From NCBI GenBank assembly GCA_007258455.2, contig VDFB02193867.1, forward strand, positions 527,488,751 through 527,552,750: a stretch of 64,000 bases of DNA. Reading direction: 5' to 3'. Each line of letters starts with the position of its first letter. Within the stretch, counting starts at the first letter, position 1. The DNA comes from Sequoia sempervirens (lineage: Eukaryota; Streptophyta; Pinopsida; Cupressales; Cupressaceae). Shown here in pieces: positions 38,540 to 51,388 of the stretch. The notes beneath the pieces are model-generated. The model had not been told where the DNA came from. It saw only the letters and a list, made by a program, of their open reading frames with translations, and made no database searches. Both the position numbers and the translations under genes were made by a program.

Positions 38540-39745
38540 ACACTATATAGCAATATGTTGCTACTACCTACATGAGAAACAACCTATGGCTTTCCCAAAT
38601 CCTCTAACACTAGACGGTGCACTCAACTACTGAAAACTACCTTGTGAAGGTGTCGATTGTGTGCTTTGTGTAGGCTACACAAAATGATTTAGTCTATTTT
38701 GCTACCATCTTCGATTCTTCTTGCTCTAAGATATGTCTCCCTATTGAGACTATAATTTGTTCTATTTAGGCTATGCTTGCTATTGCTACTGTGGACCACC
38801 CTTAGAGGGTGTGTAAAAATTCCTAGAAGACCCTGTAGCTTGAGGCTGTCCACCTCTAGAACCAAAACCTGATGCTGGGACACTACCGATCTGAACTCCA
38901 GTGTGTCCTCCTAATGCCATTGCCAAGTTTTCTTCTACTAGATGAGCTTTCTCAACCACTACCTCCATTTTCTTTGGCTTGAAGACTCTAACTCCACCAC
39001 TAATTCAGGCGTTTAAGTGTCAAACAAAATGGTGAACTAGCATCCCATCATCATGGCTGATTCTTGCATATTGCTTCAATTCATAGAATCGTCATTCATA
39101 TTGTTCAACGAACATTAAAATTTTCTTAAGGTCATGAAACTCATCTACCCTACATTGCCTCCAATGATCTGAAAGGAAGTGAGCCCTAAACCTATCCAGA
39201 AATAGCTCCCTTGTGACCATGTTGATATCTAGGTGTAACTTTTTCTCTTCCAACCGCCACCAAGTGGATGTGAAGCCTCGTAGATGCATGAATATGCACT
39301 GAGCTTTAGTATTTCTACCATAGGGGTGCATTGTGAAGCATTGATCCAAATCAATTAACCATGTTTCTGCTTCCAGACCTCCTCCAGAACCATCGAATGT
39401 AGGCGGGTGTGCTCTCATCAAGTCTCTCATATGACCAGCTAGCACTACATCCTGATTTGTCATTATTTCCCTTTGCCTTGGTGACCTTTCCCTTTCTCTC
39501 TTGACCTGCTGCTCCTCCTCCAGCCTGAGTCCCAACCGATCAAGAATCTCCCCCAGAAGGTGTTGCAACTATCCATCTAAACCAGGTTGTTCCAGGTTCT
39601 GACCACCACTTGATGAATTATTTTGAGGACTCTATCATTCCTCATGCTTTGAACCATGGGAACTCGGTGGTGATGGACTTTGGCAGTTGGCTCCACGGCC
39701 ACCACCCCGGCCTCTTCCTCGGTTGTGACCTCTGCCCCAAGGCAT
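38540..39745 (-). pseudogene. G1 gag (decayed)
   Basis: The start is MPWGRGHNRGRGRGGGRG at 39745, an Arg/Gly-rich opening. LQHLLGEILDRLGLRLEEE near 39570 and the gag core (PPTFDGSGG, AETWLIDLDQCF, FMHLRGFTSTWW, ELFLDRFRAHF) span 39470-39150. A zinc knuckle with C-x2-C-x4-H-x4-C spacing, interrupted by stops, lies near 38580-38540. Gag packages element RNA. Confidence 0.82.
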
Positions 39746-39858
39746 GATCCTGCACAAAAATTATAGTTATGTGAGATAAAGAGTTAATGCATAGGTTTCC
39801 TAATGGACACAAACTACCCAGAGAACTTAGTGTTAACAACCTAACCCTAATACCAAGT
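39746..39858 (-). other. G1 leader and primer binding site
   Basis: Next to the LTR end the minus strand reads acttggtattagggttagg. It resembles the initiator-Met PBS TGGTATCAGAGC only loosely, so it is mutated or uses another primer. Confidence 0.5.
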
Positions 39859-42800
39859 TGTAATGCCCCGTCACACAAACCCCAAAGGAAAAACTAAAAA
39901 ATAAAACAATTTAAAAAATGAAAACATAAGGAATGCACTTTAAGTTTCTATCATAACTAAAGTTTCAAGTTGCACATCTAAGTCCCTTGGGGTACACGAG
40001 GTGATATTAACAAACTATCCCATAACAAAGTTAACAAATGAACATTAAATTACCAATTACGTAATCCATTCATTCACATACCATCGCTTAACCATTCATT
40101 AATGATAACCAAAATAATAAGAATAATCCATACATTTAAATTACAATAAATTAATCATGGAGATATAAATAAATATTTCCATAGATACAACATCACATTA
40201 ACAGTATTTACAAATTGTAGTTCAAGAATGATTTACATGGTGTGATAATACATTACATCAGTTTGATAGTATATCTCAATGAACACATATACAAAATTAC
40301 ATTACAAGTCTTCCCAAAGCACGTGGGAGGGATACATCAATACATAAAATACATCTAGAGTACAAATATACATCTGGTAAAATATGAACCCTGGATCAAA
40401 CTGCATCAGCAAAACTTTGCACTAAATGGTACAACTGCATCAGAAGGGGACCCAACGGGGTGGGTAGCACATTCCGCTCGACCACCCTCATGCTAGGAGT
40501 AAATAAGGAAGGATCCCCAACCAAGAACATCCAAACAGTCACACAAGACTAACTCCAGACACGTAAAGCAAGAGACCACAAAGGAAATATAATATCAAAA
40601 GATCACTCGCAAATCATAACAACCATAAACCACCAAAACATAACAATAGACCACTTCCAGAGGATTTCAATAAAACAACTCAAAGGGATGCTAAAGGAGA
40701 GTGTCATCGCATGGCCTTACATGGATTATCAAGATAACCTATCACAAGGTGTTGCCTCCATCTATGGTTATCATAACTACCTCTCTCAAGGTGTCGCTCC
40801 ATAGGGTGACTCATGTGGAATCGTTAACCTCTTGTGAAGATGAGGCAACGATCATGCCAACCACAGCCTTTTCGGCCCACCTTTAGTCTATGAAAGCCCT
40901 AATAGGTGGACGGGGCATCCATTATTATCTTATTATTGTTTAACTACCCACCCACTAATTAATTAATTAGGTTATCACTTATTACTCTAACTCTAACGTG
41001 GGTTATCTTGACATCCCCTTTGTGTGTTGACGCCCACGTAGAGCCACTCTCTCTAGAAACCCAAAACATAAAAATCCAAATCCAAGGAGTTGTACCAGCA
41101 AGAACACTAAACCACAAATGGAACATCTGTGAGGCAAAACCATCTCGCCAAAATCATATGAAACAACACTCATAAAAATGGTACAACTCCATATATAAAC
41201 TCAAATCACAACTAAAACATAGGGACCAAAATCAAATTAAAAGATAAAATAAAACATCATTTCCCCACCTCTGGAAGTCCCTAATAAGTAACTTAAACTC
41301 CTACAGAAGGATAACAACTAAAGGATCTTTCCCACAATAAAAAATCACGTTTAAGAGAAAACCATAATTGACTCAATGAATAATTTCAAGAGAAAACAAT
41401 TACGTAAAACAACACCATATAACATATTTCGTTACAAAATAATTTCACCAAGAAAATAAATAAATTAGTTTACTCAAGAATATTCAACTTAATTTAAATC
41501 ACATGGTTTGTTTGTAATTTACTCAGTTTCACTATAACATTGCAAATTTATTTAATTATTCTATAATCACAACATATATAATCATCTTAATATATATATA
41601 CATATATATGCATATATAATAAAATATATATATTAAAAATTGTGCATTTAAAGCATATTATAAAAATCACCCATATACTTCTCTATAATTTACAATAGTA
41701 AGTATATATATATATAAATATATATACATATATATTAATATTAAGATTAATATTAATATTAATATAAATATAATCTATATATAACAAAAAAAATGAATTA
41801 AATAAAAATTGATTTAAAAAAAACTTTTAAGAAACAAACCCCACATAGTAGATAATGTGTACCTCCCATTGGGGAGGCCACAACCCACATGGCTACGCCC
41901 AGTAGCCATCAATTGTTATGGACAGCCTGTGGCCTGTGCATAGTACCACCAGGGGTCAGGGGTGGTATGATGGCAGTCGACCACTCCCCCCATAATATAT
42001 GTATATATATATATATATTCAAAAACATAGTACAAGAACGCTACGAAATAATTATATATTTCTTTACAAAAGAAACATAATATAAAAATTGAATATCTAT
42101 ATGTATATATATATATTTTTCCCACTAAATACAAAATAAATAATATAAATACAATGAATCAACAGTCCAGTTTTTCTCCAACAAAAAATAAATCTGAGCA
42201 TACAATTTTAATCGCCTTAATAAATTGATTTTCTTTTCAAACAAGAATTTCACAACTAGATTTATTGAAGAAAATTCAAAAGATTTCACAATATTTTTCT
42301 ATAGAAGATTTAAACGTTTAACACACAATTTTTCAATAAAAAACCCTCTTTCAAAACATAGACATTGATTTTTGAATATGGCAGACATGATTTTCGTTTC
42401 CCTTATAGAACTATAAAAAAAAAAGAATTAATAACCAAAAAGAACCTGGAGTCCTTCGTTTGATGTCAAATCCAAAAACAGTAGCCCTTCTTCCTCTTTC
42501 AAAAAAAGATATCCTCTATAGCTCCTTCTTGTATTCCTTCTTTCAGCTAACTTCTAGATCAATATTATATTTTTCCTTCCAAAGAACAATTTTTAACAAA
42601 GAAGCACACACATATTTTCTTCAACTTTTTTTTTTACTTCTTCTTTTTCAAACCAAAACAAAACCCATTCCTCCGTGTGTGTAGAAAAACTTCTCTTTTC
42701 TCACAATAAAATAAAGAAAAATAAATAAATATCTTATTTCTTCTCAAAAATAAAACCCATGCATTGGTTATTTTTATTGTAGCTCACATTTATCTCACAA

Positions 42801-43666
42801 ATTTAATAAAAATATACCTTAATTTCACATTTATCCTCACATGATATTATACTTAGATTTTATAATATTAATATTTTGAAAAAGACAATTTACAATTATC
42901 ACAAACATTATTTATTTAAAATAATTAATTTATACCTTTTAATTAATTAAATAACTTTTAACTTACAATATTTAAATCCAACATATAACTAAATTACAAT
43001 TAATCATATCAACAAAATAACATTAATTAATCTCATATAAAATAGAGATAAATTAAATAAAAACTAACCACAAATAAAACAAATAATCAACCACCAAACA
43101 ATAAAAAAACAAGGACAAGGTCAAGGTCAAGACCACAACACCGAAAGACTCACAATGAGGTGATAGACTTGGGATGGGGACACTTCCTTATCAACTCCCT
43201 TTTTCAACATAATACCCATTGGGTTTATGGGACACGCTCAGTCCTGACAAGCAGGCGGGGTTGGTGTCCTATACCTACATTCTGCATAGAAACAAATGCC
43301 AAGTAGCATGTAAATCTCTATTGTAGACACACCATGAAAGGTAATCGTAGAGTAGCAGGGTGCTCAAAAGCAAGTGATGCTACTCTGTCATTTCACCAAG
43401 ACTCACTAACAAACACATTAAAAACCATAGCAACATAGAATCACAACATCACCACATATAAGATTAAAGAAAACCATAGCATAACCAAATAATATAACCA
43501 CCACATAATGTATCATCAAACATCATAAGTAATGTCAAGTACAACAAACCAACCAAACTATGAATCCACACACAACCAATTCAGTGAACTAATCACCATC
43601 ATAAACCCAGTATCAAACCAACACATAAGAGTATCAAAGAGTATCAACAACATGAGGGGTATTACA
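39859..43666 (-). repeat. G1 right LTR (5' LTR, 3808 bp)
   Basis: In + coordinates it runs from TGTAATGCCCC to ggggtattaCA. It matches the left LTR along its length with scattered substitutions and small indels. Internal AT-rich (ta)n patches lie near 41590-41780. Confidence 0.9.
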
Positions 43667-43671
43667 TAATC
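43667..43671. repeat. G1 target site duplication, right copy
   Basis: TAATC, identical to 31216-31220. Confidence 0.88.
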
Positions 43672-44482
43672 CTTGTTCTTCTTATGTATAGCTCTATTTG
43701 GACATCTTGAAGCATAATGACCAATATTACCACAACTGAAACATTTAAAGGGAAACATACCTTTATACTTATTGATACCTTTCTTCAACTTCCTAGTAAA
43801 GTTTTCTTCCAACTCATCTAAACCTTCACTATCTGGATCATCCTTAGTCTTTATTGCTTTAAATATTGTTTCTATCTTTTCCTCTTTCTTTCCAAACTTT
43901 CTCATCTCAAATGTTGTCAAGGTTCCAAATAATTGTTCTTTAGTGTATTTCTTAGGATGATACATCTCTTCAAATAAGTGATATATTATCAATGTGACAC
44001 TTAGGTAGGGTTATTAGGATATTCTGTATTATATCTTCATTAGTCATATTGCCCCCTTGATTCCTAACTTCATTTTCTACAAGTTCATCCCTCTAGAAAT
44101 AGCTTGCAAAATCTTCACCTTCTTCCATTTTCAAATTCTCATATCTACAATTTGTTGTTAGCCTTTTTTTCAATTTTACTCTTTTATTTCCTTCATATAG
44201 TTCTTCCAAATTCTTCCAAACTTCATAAGTTGTGCCCAAAGAAATGACCTTAGTTCACTCAGTTTTGGATAAAGCACTGAAAATAACATACCTCACTTTT
44301 TCATTCTCCTCATAAGCAGAAACCTCACCTGCAGTAGTAGGACCACTTTCCAGAGCAACATACTTCATATCAACACCTTTCCAAGTCTTGTAACCAAGAG
44401 AGGTAATATATCCTCTCATCTATACTTTTCAGTCATTGTAATCAAATCCATCAAACATAGGGATTTCCAACTTATGCACCAT
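43672..44482 (-). pseudogene. C1 gag (decayed; cut by G1)
   Basis: The start is MVHKLEIPMFDGFDYND at 44482, the usual copia gag opening (x-P-x-F-x-G-x-x-Y-x-x-W), followed by a stop. YKTWKGVDMKYVALE and a typical charged gag core (LGTTYEVWKNLEELYEG) follow. A CFSCGNIGHYASRCP zinc knuckle (C-x2-C-x4-H-x4-C) lies near 43745-43700. The frame ends in G1 at 43671 and its continuation is at 31220 on the other side. Confidence 0.82.
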
Positions 44483-44525
44483 CTAATCTTCCTTAAGCGG
44501 TTAAGCTTTACACCAAGGAACCAGA

Positions 44526-44538
44526 GCTTTGATACCAA
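44526..44538 (-). other. C1 primer binding site
   Basis: On the minus strand ttggtatcaaagc sits just after the LTR end, close to TGGTATCAGAGC, the complement of the initiator-Met tRNA 3' end used by most plant copia elements. One base differs. Confidence 0.8.
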
Positions 44539-44539
44539 T

Positions 44540-46203
44540 TGTCAAAATGTGTAGGAAAATTGAGAGGGGGTTGAATCAATTGTCACCAAATTCAAACACA
44601 AAACTCCAAAAACTTATCAAATTCACAACCACACTATTCTATTATTAAGTATGAACATGAAATTTAGATAACAGAAAGTAAAATAAACACAATGAACACC
44701 ATATTTTACACAGAAAACCCAATAAGGGAAAAAGCACGGTGAGGATTAACTAACAATATAAAGTAATAGAAAAATTGAATACAAAGGCTCATTGCCAAGG
44801 GCTCACTACCCAAATACAAAGGTTCATTGCCTACTAAAAGGAATCACTATCCAAGAGGGAGGTTCACTGCCTATAGATACTCAAGATAACACAAAGATCC
44901 ACCACAATAATTTACACACATTTTCAGCCTTGATTAGAAGATTGTTGAAACCTTCAACTCACTTCTTTCAATAATTTAATACAATGAAGTACTACTACCT
45001 CAAATCACTTTCACACAATTCTACTCTTCACTTGTGGCTTACTTTGTTACTTTGCATCATCTAATCCTTAACATCTCAACTTGCATTTATACCATTTTCA
45101 ACCTTAGAATTTTCTCCAAGGTCGGCCACATACATTTCATTTCATAAATTCAAACTAGGTCAGAAACTCAACATTCCAGTGGTGGAAAGGAATGCGAGTG
45201 GAACAATTAAACACTTAACCAAGAACAAAAGCAATGTCTCAAATCAACCACATGATTCCTTATTTTAATTTTTAATTCTTCATATGAAGTGTAAACACTA
45301 GGTCGGCCAAACCTAATGAAAACAAAAATGAACATTGAAGTACACAGTTTCCAACAAGAAGATAACATGTGGATGATGTAACACACTTCAAGATGCATGA
45401 GAGCACATCTTAGATACTTCCAGATACATCTACAATAGGTGCAACAAACTTAAAACATAGAACTCTTTCCAATAGTCCATATGGACTATGCAAACCCACA
45501 CAAGAACTTTGAAGCTCAACTTTTGAAGCACCAAACCTTGAACATCTCTGCCAAAACCTAAAGAACATCATTACAAGACATATTCTAGATCTGAAAGACT
45601 TGAAACAAAACAACGAAGGAGTATAGAGCAGAAACGTTTCTCCCATTCCATAGATAACCAACTCTTCCAAAACAATTCACACACTGGTGAACACAACTTT
45701 CACCTTCCATCAAACTAGCAGCAAAAAATCAAGAGATATCACCAATAGATCACCAACAACAAACCTTCATATCCACACAAGCATAGGATCAACATAGAAA
45801 AAATGTGGAGCACATACCAGAGCGCATACATAACTCTGACTTCACTCTTTATTAATTTTCTCAAAAGCACTTGCTAACCCATCATTTCAGCACATCTGCA
45901 ATATCATAAGGATAGCTCCATGTACTCACAACATCTCAAATATACATGCACAATCCACAAAATTCTGAACTGTGTTGACATCAATGACAACATTAATGAA
46001 AAAACCACCGAATTTGCTCATACTTGCAACAATATCCCCCATTGTCATTATTGATGGAAACACATTATGTGAAAAACCATCAAAGACCACATTCTCCAAC
46101 CTACACAATATTATGGGAGAAAATTTTCTCTTTATCTTCTACTATTTTTCACATGACTCTCTCCCACTTTTAAATCAATGGCAAAGATCAAAAGCTCTGA
46201 TCA
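44540..46203 (-). repeat. C1 right LTR, shared by two C1 copies
   Basis: 1664 bp, from TGTCAAAATG to tCA in + coordinates. It serves as 5' LTR for the gag at 43672-44482 and as 3' LTR for the fragment at 46204-46426. It is uninterrupted where the left LTR has the solo LTR, so it gives the empty site. Confidence 0.85.
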
Positions 46204-46426
46204 CTCCCCCTTAGGAGTGCACCCATTCAACTCATACTACAACAATGAAAACTTTCTACTCCCCTTGCGGAGTAGACCCATTCATTAGTCTAGATAAATG
46301 AAGAATTTGTGAATCCATTGGACTAATGCACCTTCATGTGCACCTATTTTGGAGGTCCAGTGATCCCCAACCTCTCCCTAAGATACTTAAAAGTATCCTT
46401 TGGTAGAGCCTTAGTAAATATATTGC
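46204..46426 (-). pseudogene. 3' end of a second C1 copy (RNase H tail, 3' UTR, PPT)
   Basis: It aligns with 27825-28045, including the polypurine tract and the last RNase H codons (GLGIIGPP-like end, KALPK region). Homology stops at 46426, where unrelated sequence begins, so the rest of this copy is lost. Confidence 0.82.
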
Positions 46427-46429
46427 CTC

Positions 46430-47525
46430 TCTGATAGGTGATTCATTTTGAGAGGGAGGGGAATCAACATTCATGTTTTCTAATCCTTCCTCTTCCTCTT
46501 CTCCTTTGTTATCCTTCTCCAGAATAGGAAAATTGAAAATATCATCCCCACAGGTTTGTGAATACACATTTCTTTCTGGTGGATCACCATCACTGCCTCC
46601 TTGGGCACCTGACAATATAGACTTAGGAGCATTACTAGTTGATTGCCTGCTGGTAGGGGCTTGGGAGATACCTTTAGCAGGTGGTGAATCTTTTGATCTA
46701 GTACAATAGTGAGATCGCTCAATTTTATTTTTAGTCACCCATTCACTGGTCCTAATCAAAACATTGACAATTCTAGCTTTAATAGTTTCTTTTTCTTTAA
46801 AGTTTCAATCCATGGCAGGAATGGGTTGGATCTCTATGATTTTAGTATATACTGGGTCAACCATATTAGACCCATCTTCAATAACACTTTGCAAATCCCC
46901 TTTCAAATCATAAATGATAATTTTCTCCATTTTTAATCTCATCCAGCTTCTTCTCCTTACCTCATATTCGTCAAAGCAATCAGCCCAATTATCCTCAAGG
47001 TTGGATTGGTGATTGAATCCTGACCCAATTTTAGGTTGTTCTTAATATAGTATTTCAGGTCAAAATCAACATGCTTATCATATGAGGGAATGTTATACCT
47101 AGAAAATTTCGTCTCAATATTCAAAGCATCAGACATAGATTGGAAACTATATGCACCAAAACCAAATGGAAAACTGACTCTAAGTATTTTTCTACCTTGG
47201 TATAATCTATTAACATCAACCAATTATCTACTGACCTCAATAATCACCCATTTATCTTTAGGGTACCTAGGAAATTTAATAGGAAAACCTGCATACCTAC
47301 CCACTCTTATGTATAGAAACCTATAAAATTGAATAAAGTGACTACCATAGAAATCAACAAATTGCATGGCCTCTAGAGACAACCTTATTGTAGAATGTCC
47401 TTGTGATTCCCTGACCATCCTCATGGTAAAAGTGTCAGCAATTCTCCTAAAATGTAAGAATCTTTTGTGAAGTTGGAGCTTATCAAGGTAATCATAAATT
47501 GGTACTTTTCCTGGTGTGAATGCTT
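46430..47525 (-). pseudogene. Unrecognised minus-strand gene fragment (probably element-borne)
   Basis: I do not recognise the family. From about 47520 it reads in one frame through DYLDKLQLHKRFLHFRRI, TIRLSLEAMQFVDFYGSHFI, FYRFLYIRVGRYAGFPIKFP, then a stop at 47224, then LVDVNRLYQGRKILRVSFPFG and LKYYIKNNLKLGQD. A frame change follows near 46950, then MEKIIIYDLKGDLQSVIEDG and an acidic, Ser/Pro-rich tail with EEEEEGLENMNVD near 46490. It is bounded by the broken C1 copy on one side and N1 on the other. A structured N-terminal part with an acidic tail could be a gag-like or accessory protein. Confidence 0.4.
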
Positions 47526-47539
47526 AGCCTAGACCTGCT

Positions 47540-48004
47540 CATTAGTGTAATTAATTAATTAATTATTACACTAGCATAAGTTAACTTAGGTCATGCATCA
47601 TTTAGTCCTAGGTTAGATTTTAATAAATCATTTAATAAATAGGGTAATATTTCCTTCCTTGTTTGTAGGGATAAGATTCCTTCTAGAAGATGAGTTGTCC
47701 TTCTAGAACTTATCTCAACATTTAATAATCATCTAGATAGGGTTCACATGTTGTCACATGTTATTAGATCAAGACATATGGCAACATATCATACATCTTA
47801 GGTTTTCTCTCTTTCCTATATAATCAGGCATCTTATACATTTGTAATCAATCCAATATCAATATCAATCAATCATGTCATCAATATAGAACCTCTATTAT
47901 TCATGCCTAGTTGCAACACTTTCTTTGTGGTTGATCATCTTTCCTGGAAAAGGTCCTCCATCGAAGAGTGTAGCTTCAAGGACTGTGTATCCATAATCTC
48001 AACA
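47540..48004 (+). repeat. N1 5' LTR (465 bp)
   Basis: It aligns with 50924-51388 over its full length. Its first two bases are CA in place of TG, then ttagtgtaattaatt. It ends ctcaaCA before the PBS. A TATA-like cctatataa lies near 47816. Confidence 0.85.
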
Positions 48005-48016
48005 TGGTATCAAAGC
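48005..48016 (+). other. N1 primer binding site
   Basis: tggtatcaaagc follows the LTR directly, one base from the initiator-Met form. A second similar word, tggtatccgagc, lies at about 48033. Confidence 0.82.
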
Positions 48017-49535
48017 ATGTTGAATTCAAACATGGTATCCGAGCTTGTCAAGTGAAACGTCAAACCTCGATCAATAAAGTTGGTGTACGAGATTCTTGCA
48101 GGCTTGAAGGTTTCCATTGAAGGCTACTTGATTCTTCCTGGGGACCAAGCTGATTTATGAAGTAAATTGAGTAAGATCTGAGCTCGCGATTATCTTTAGA
48201 AGGCCTCAAAATCCTAAGATCGCCCATCCAATCATCAAAATTGGATTCATCAACCTAGGAGCATCAGACGTATTTTTAGGGTTTGCAAAATCAATTGTAC
48301 TATACGTACAATTTGTAGTAAAAAATCATCCTGGTTAGCTATCCTTTAAGGAAATTTTTTTTAGATGCAGGGACTTTTTCATTTCAGAAAAATCAAGCTT
48401 ATTTTTGGCAAAAAAATATTTTTGGTATTTTTCTATAGTTTTGAAAAAACATTTTTGGGTGAATGCAATTAATACTCTGTCAACATTATAAGGTTTATTT
48501 TTCTATTTGTGGGTATATTTAAAAAAAAATCATCAGTCAACATGCTCTTTTAAATCATCTGCATAAATATTATATTGTTGGCATACATTATTTGAAAATC
48601 ATTGATTTTTTAATTGCATTTTATGCAATATTAAAAAAACTATCAAATTCTTTTGTCGGCATTAATAAGTCTGCAGAGATATTTTGGTTGTGTCATTTGC
48701 ACAGATGGTAGACATTGCACTGCTATCTATTACATCACCGCCAGCTCCATCCATGTTATGGTCAGTGGCGCTACTGCCAATGCCATCTCCCCACCGATCA
48801 ACGACCATCTTCCATCGCTATTCTATCCCATTGTCAGTAGTATTCCATCTCCCGCCGGTGTGTTCTCTATCACCGCTAACAAACTTCCCATGGTACCAGT
48901 GTTCTTTCCTATCGGCTGGAGTCTTTTCTCCCACCGGTGTTGTTGCTCCCAGCATCGGTTGATTCCTATGACCATGGGCTCTGCCCATGCTCGACGACGC
49001 CTCCTATGAATGTCACTATGCCCAGCCTGCTCCACTCTACTACCACTCCAAGAGGGAGCCATTTTTTTTGCCTCATTTTTTCATATGGTCACATCAATGA
49101 CCAAGTGCTAAGTGCCTAGGTGCTTATTTTTTGCACCTTATTAGCTTGCAGAGTGCCTCTAATAGGCCTTTTTTTCTTTTTATCACAAATTTCACTCACG
49201 ATGTCAAAAATCAACAAACAAGATACCATTAGAAAGATAATTTCATCTAATTCCTAGTAGTGCAATCAATTCTGTGAAATTTTTCTTGCAGAATATTCTA
49301 CAACCAACTAAAGAAAAAACCCTAATATGAACTTAGAGGCTCATATCTTCACAACCGTTCATCAAATTTCAGTGATTCCAATGGCATCAAGAAGGTGATT
49401 CAAAGCTTTTTTCATCAATCCAAACCCCTTGATAATTTTCAGCTCTAGGTGGCAAATTTTTAGATGCATATCTATTTGGAATCTTCTATTTGTTGTTGAA
49501 GGTTAGTGTCTTTGTGTTTTGTGAAAAAATTTCAT
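48017..49535 (+). other. N1 leader, no clear gene
   Basis: AT-rich, with a GC-richer patch at about 48700-49060 (repeated caccg and ctgcc words) that contrasts with its surroundings and could be captured DNA. Open frames there show no domain I know. Confidence 0.4.
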
Positions 49536-50409
49536 TATGGGGCTTGCATATTATTCTCCTTCTCTGGTTATGTTGCACAAGGGTAACTATAAGCAATGGT
49601 GAGATGGGATCTGCCACCATGTCCAATCACTTCATCTATTTCCTTATTTGTATGGTATAGTTCCTCATCTGAGTGAAGGTATTCATTAACTTGCTTGGAG
49701 TTGCAGCAAATACACTATTTTGGAGATCATTGAGATGCAAGTTGATTGTGATGTTTTGAATGCTATTGATCATTGTGATTGTCCTCATATCCTTTAGGCT
49801 AAGCTTTGGTATATCTATGGAGATTTAGACACTCCACCATTCCCCAATGGTCATGATTCAAAATGTCATTCTTCAGATCAGGTACCTCATAATGATATTG
49901 TTGTGTAGGAGGTTGATTTCCTTGATCTTTCCAAAAAAGTTGACAAGGTTGCTTTAGGTGCTTCTTCTCCATCAGAGACAGTTGGTATCCCTTCATAATC
50001 AGTGATTCCTTGTCCATATTCATTGATTGAGGCTTCCACCATCATCATTCATCAGGACACCTTCAGTTTTCTAGACTTGACATCACATGATGGCTTCATT
50101 TCAGGTATCAGTGACTTGGCTACCTCTACAGATTTGGAAGAAACTGTTGAGGGAATATCACTCCTCTATTCAGATATTTTTTATCTGAGACTTCTTCCCT
50201 GTCTTTCCATTCAGGACTTGAGGTTTCTTCAGCATCTACCATTGGATTTTCTTCAAACTTCTTTCAGTGGTTTTGAGAAAACTTCATTAAGGGGGGGCTA
50301 TCAAGTCTCCATCATATCCATTCCATCACTGTCTTTGGATATTGTTGAACATCAGTTTCCACATCGTCCTAGTCTGTCACCCTCTTCATTGATTGTGTCA
50401 TCTTCATAA
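49536..50409 (+). pseudogene. N1 gag-like frame (decayed)
   Basis: One frame reads SPSLVMLHKGNYKQW, a stop, then DGICHHVQSLHLFPYLYG, LEIIEMQVDCDVLNAIDHCD and on to FLDLTSHDGFISG and beyond. G-N-Y-x-x-W near the start resembles the copia gag opening. Stops lie at about 49600, 49688, 49797, 49906 and 49996. It could only be a gag-like protein with a Ser/Pro-rich tail. No zinc knuckle seen. Confidence 0.45.
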
Positions 50410-50923
50410 TCAGGCAAGGAGACATTTGAGCAAAGTTCAAAGACACCATCAACATCCACCTTCATCCTACCTTCAATTCCTATCCAGAATGGGAAGCATC
50501 ATTACACTTGCATTTGGTTATGTTTCTTTCGAAAGGGAGACAAGTTGTTTGTCGGCATTGGATCATGTTTTATCTTCAGACACTTACCATTTTTGTAGGT
50601 GATATCATCTTCTGGGGGGCTATATAGTCTCTCTATTTCCTCCCTATGGGGTGGCTATTGTATTGTATCCAGGTGACGGATGGTGTCCTTGGGGGGTATT
50701 TGGGAGTCCTCCATCCTTCCCATCCTATCTCACATTTTTTAATTTTCATCTCCTTTTTGGAGAGGGGTTTTGTTCCCATTGAGTTTTCCCCTTTTCTCTG
50801 GTTGTGGGATATTTTTTGCATCTTTATCATGTACATGGGTACCTAACATGGCCTCATAGTTGGGACCCATCTCATCTTGCATAATCATTGCATTTTCCTC
50901 CCTAAGTTGAAATTATGGGTGGG
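50410..50923 (+). other. N1 3' untranslated stretch
   Basis: No domain-bearing ORF. Contains G-runs (ttctggggggct, ccttggggggta) and ends with aaattatgggtggg, the weak purine tract before the 3' LTR. Confidence 0.5.
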
Positions 50924-51388
50924 TGTTAGTGTAATTAATTAATTAATTATTACACTAGCATACGTTAACTTAGGTTATGCATCATTTAGCCCTAGGTTAT
51001 ATTTTAATAAATCATTTAATAAATAGGGTAATATTCCCATACTTTTTTGTAGGGATGAGATTCCTTCTAGAAGATGAGTTGTCCTTCTAGAACTTATCTC
51101 AACATTTAATAATCATCTAGATAGGGTTCACATGTTGTCACATGTTGTTAGATCAAGACACATGGCAACATCTCATGCATCTTAGGTTTTCTCTCTTGCC
51201 TATATAATCAGGCATCTTATACATTTGTAATCAACCCATTATCAATATCAATCAATCATATCATCAATATAGAATCTCTATTGTGCATGCCTAGTTTCAA
51301 CACTTTATTTGTGGTTGATCATCTTTCTTGGCAAAGGTCCTTCATCAAAGACTGAAGCTTTAGGGACTGTGCATCCATAATCTCAACA
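50924..51388 (+). repeat. N1 3' LTR (465 bp)
   Basis: TGTTAGTGTAATT to ctcaaCA. Same length as the 5' LTR with scattered substitutions. Confidence 0.87.

Larger units (their letters stand above)
31221..43666 (-). mobile_element. Ty3/gypsy chromovirus G1 (12.4 kb) inserted in C1 gag
   Basis: Two LTRs of about 3.85 and 3.81 kb flank a 4.8 kb internal region, with a perfect 5-bp target duplication. The order is gag, PR, RT, RNase H, INT and a C-terminal chromodomain, on the minus strand. Very long LTRs and a chromodomain suggest the Tekay/Del branch (inference). Coding parts have multiple stops. LTR differences by eye look fewer than between the C1 LTRs, in line with younger age. Confidence 0.9.
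24887..46426 (-). mobile_element. Ty1/copia element C1, nested-into and LTR-sharing
   Basis: On the minus strand from right to left: a tail of a first copy (46426-46204), an LTR (46203-44540), a PBS, gag, PR-INT-RT-RH, a polypurine tract and an LTR (27824-24887). PR before INT before RT is the copia order. Removing the chromovirus leaves an internal region of about 4.26 kb, normal for copia. The gag is split by G1 and the left LTR by a solo LTR. Coding parts carry many stops and frameshifts. Confidence 0.88.
47540..51388 (+). mobile_element. Non-autonomous copia-like LTR element N1
   Basis: Two 465-bp LTRs flank 2.9 kb that has a copia-type PBS and a decayed gag-like frame but no PR, INT or RT. 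Such gag-only or pol-less elements must use enzymes from other copies. No target duplication is visible, because internal-type sequence follows the second LTR. Confidence 0.78.

Noticed and set aside
48653..49009. Host gene exon in the GC-richer N1 patch
   Set aside because: No domain, no splice-site support that I can see, and overlapping frames are equally open; kept only as possible captured DNA.
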